A stretch of 60,290 nucleotides of DNA from Neocallimastix lanati (nom. inval.) (lineage: Eukaryota; Neocallimastigomycota; Neocallimastigomycetes; Neocallimastigales; Neocallimastigaceae), in assembly GCA_016946835.1 (NCBI GenBank), contig JACVTC010000194.1, positions 167,501 to 227,790 of the forward strand, in the 5' to 3' direction. Made by a program: the position numbers and the translations under genes. The notes below the pieces were generated by a model. The model did no database searches. It was given only the letters and a program-made list of their open reading frames with translations, and was not told where the DNA came from. How positions within the stretch are numbered: the stretch's first letter is position 1; each line of letters opens with the position of its first letter. Shown one piece after another: positions 59,750 to 60,290 of this stretch.

Positions 59750-60290
59750 ATTAAATAGAAATAATAGTAAATAACATAGATTTTTTTTTTTAATTTTTTT
59801 TTTTTTTTATATTGATAAACAAGTAAGTCGTTAATCCTTTGATTAACCCATGGCGCTTGTTTGATATATATATATAAAAAAAAATTTTTTTTAAATAAGT
59901 AAAATTAAGATTCTAAAAAACACAAATTTTGTAAAATTATAACAAGGAGCGGATAGAGCTCATACACAGTGTATTCTCAGATAGCAACAAATTAACTCTA
60001 TTCATAGTAGGTTATTGAATAGTAGTTAATTTGGAGATTAATTGGAAAGTAGACGAAGGTATTTTGGTTACCGACCCGGTAATAATAGTTCAACCTTCAA
60101 CGTTTCAACACACGAAGGTGCGGGTACTTTCCAAGCACTGGCGAATAAGGAGCTTACGTCACCGAAGGCGTAAGATTGTTTTTTTTATATAATTTTTTTT
60201 ACTTTTCTTTGTGCTAGTTATAAGGCACTTTATTATATAAAGTATCAGACTTTGGCTAACTTCGCCATTTAAATTTTTTTTATTTTTTTT
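59750..60290 (+). other. leader-like region of a plus-strand element, cut by the window edge
   Basis: Non-coding, structured and less AT-rich (60040-60175). It shares inverted matches with the leader of element 2, so it is probably the leader of a related element lying in the opposite orientation whose gag would be to the right. Confidence 0.4.
60138..60177. repeat. 40-bp perfect inverted match to 57097-57136
   Basis: ctggcgaataaggagctt followed by acgtcaccgaaggcgtaag and att, the exact reverse complement of the segment in the element 2 leader. It contains the self-complementary ends TTACG/CGTAA. Perfect identity over 40 bases between otherwise diverged regions suggests functional constraint or recent exchange. 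Confidence 0.9.

Overview
The window looks like nuclear DNA of an anaerobic gut fungus (Neocallimastigomycota, the Neocallimastix/Piromyces/Orpinomyces/Anaeromyces group). The non-coding DNA is extremely AT-rich, full of homopolymer and AAT/AAAT tracts. Out of it stand islands of much higher GC content that encode secreted GH6 cellulases, each with two N-terminal fungal-type (CBM10-like) dockerins. That architecture is typical of the fungal cellulosome. The species cannot be fixed from the sequence alone.

Layout. (1) 1-602: the 5' part of a spliced HIT-family (HINT3-like) gene on the minus strand, running off the left edge. (2) 603-6079: AT-rich DNA with a small repeat-rich island (2976-3745). 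(3) 6080-7291: a secreted, very acidic, repeat-containing protein. (4) About 8560-11420: a decayed non-LTR (LINE) retrotransposon on the minus strand, recognised from RT motifs scattered over several frames. (5) 12488-43900: eight intact intronless GH6 cellulase genes and one broken copy, with strand order -, +, -, (pseudo -), +, -, -, -, +. The intergenic DNA is mostly unrelated from gene to gene, but each intact gene has the same promoter/leader: a TATA box, a 17-nt element TTTTCTCTGGAAGAAAA, and an inverted repeat TTGTA-(5-6 nt)-TACAA. (6) About 45420-60290: retrotransposon territory. A hairpin-bearing minisatellite and a copia-like gag are cut by a full-length chromodomain Ty3/gypsy element. 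The far LTR of that element is in turn broken by a second Ty3/gypsy element, whose single ORF has lost RT, RNase H and the front of integrase in frame. Parts of further LTR elements follow to the right edge.

How the parts fit. The GH6 enzymes are predicted to be secreted exo-acting cellulases that plug through their dockerins into scaffoldin cohesins. Near-identity of the proteins, patchwork nucleotide differences, a tandem duplication (copies 6 and 7) and large inverted gene pairs point to recent amplification with continuing gene conversion. The strict conservation of two leader elements in otherwise unrelated flanks suggests that the copies are co-regulated. The most novel-looking signals are this paired leader motif, the inverted repeats flanking GH6 copy 1, and the RT-less but ORF-intact Gag-protease-chromodomain element.
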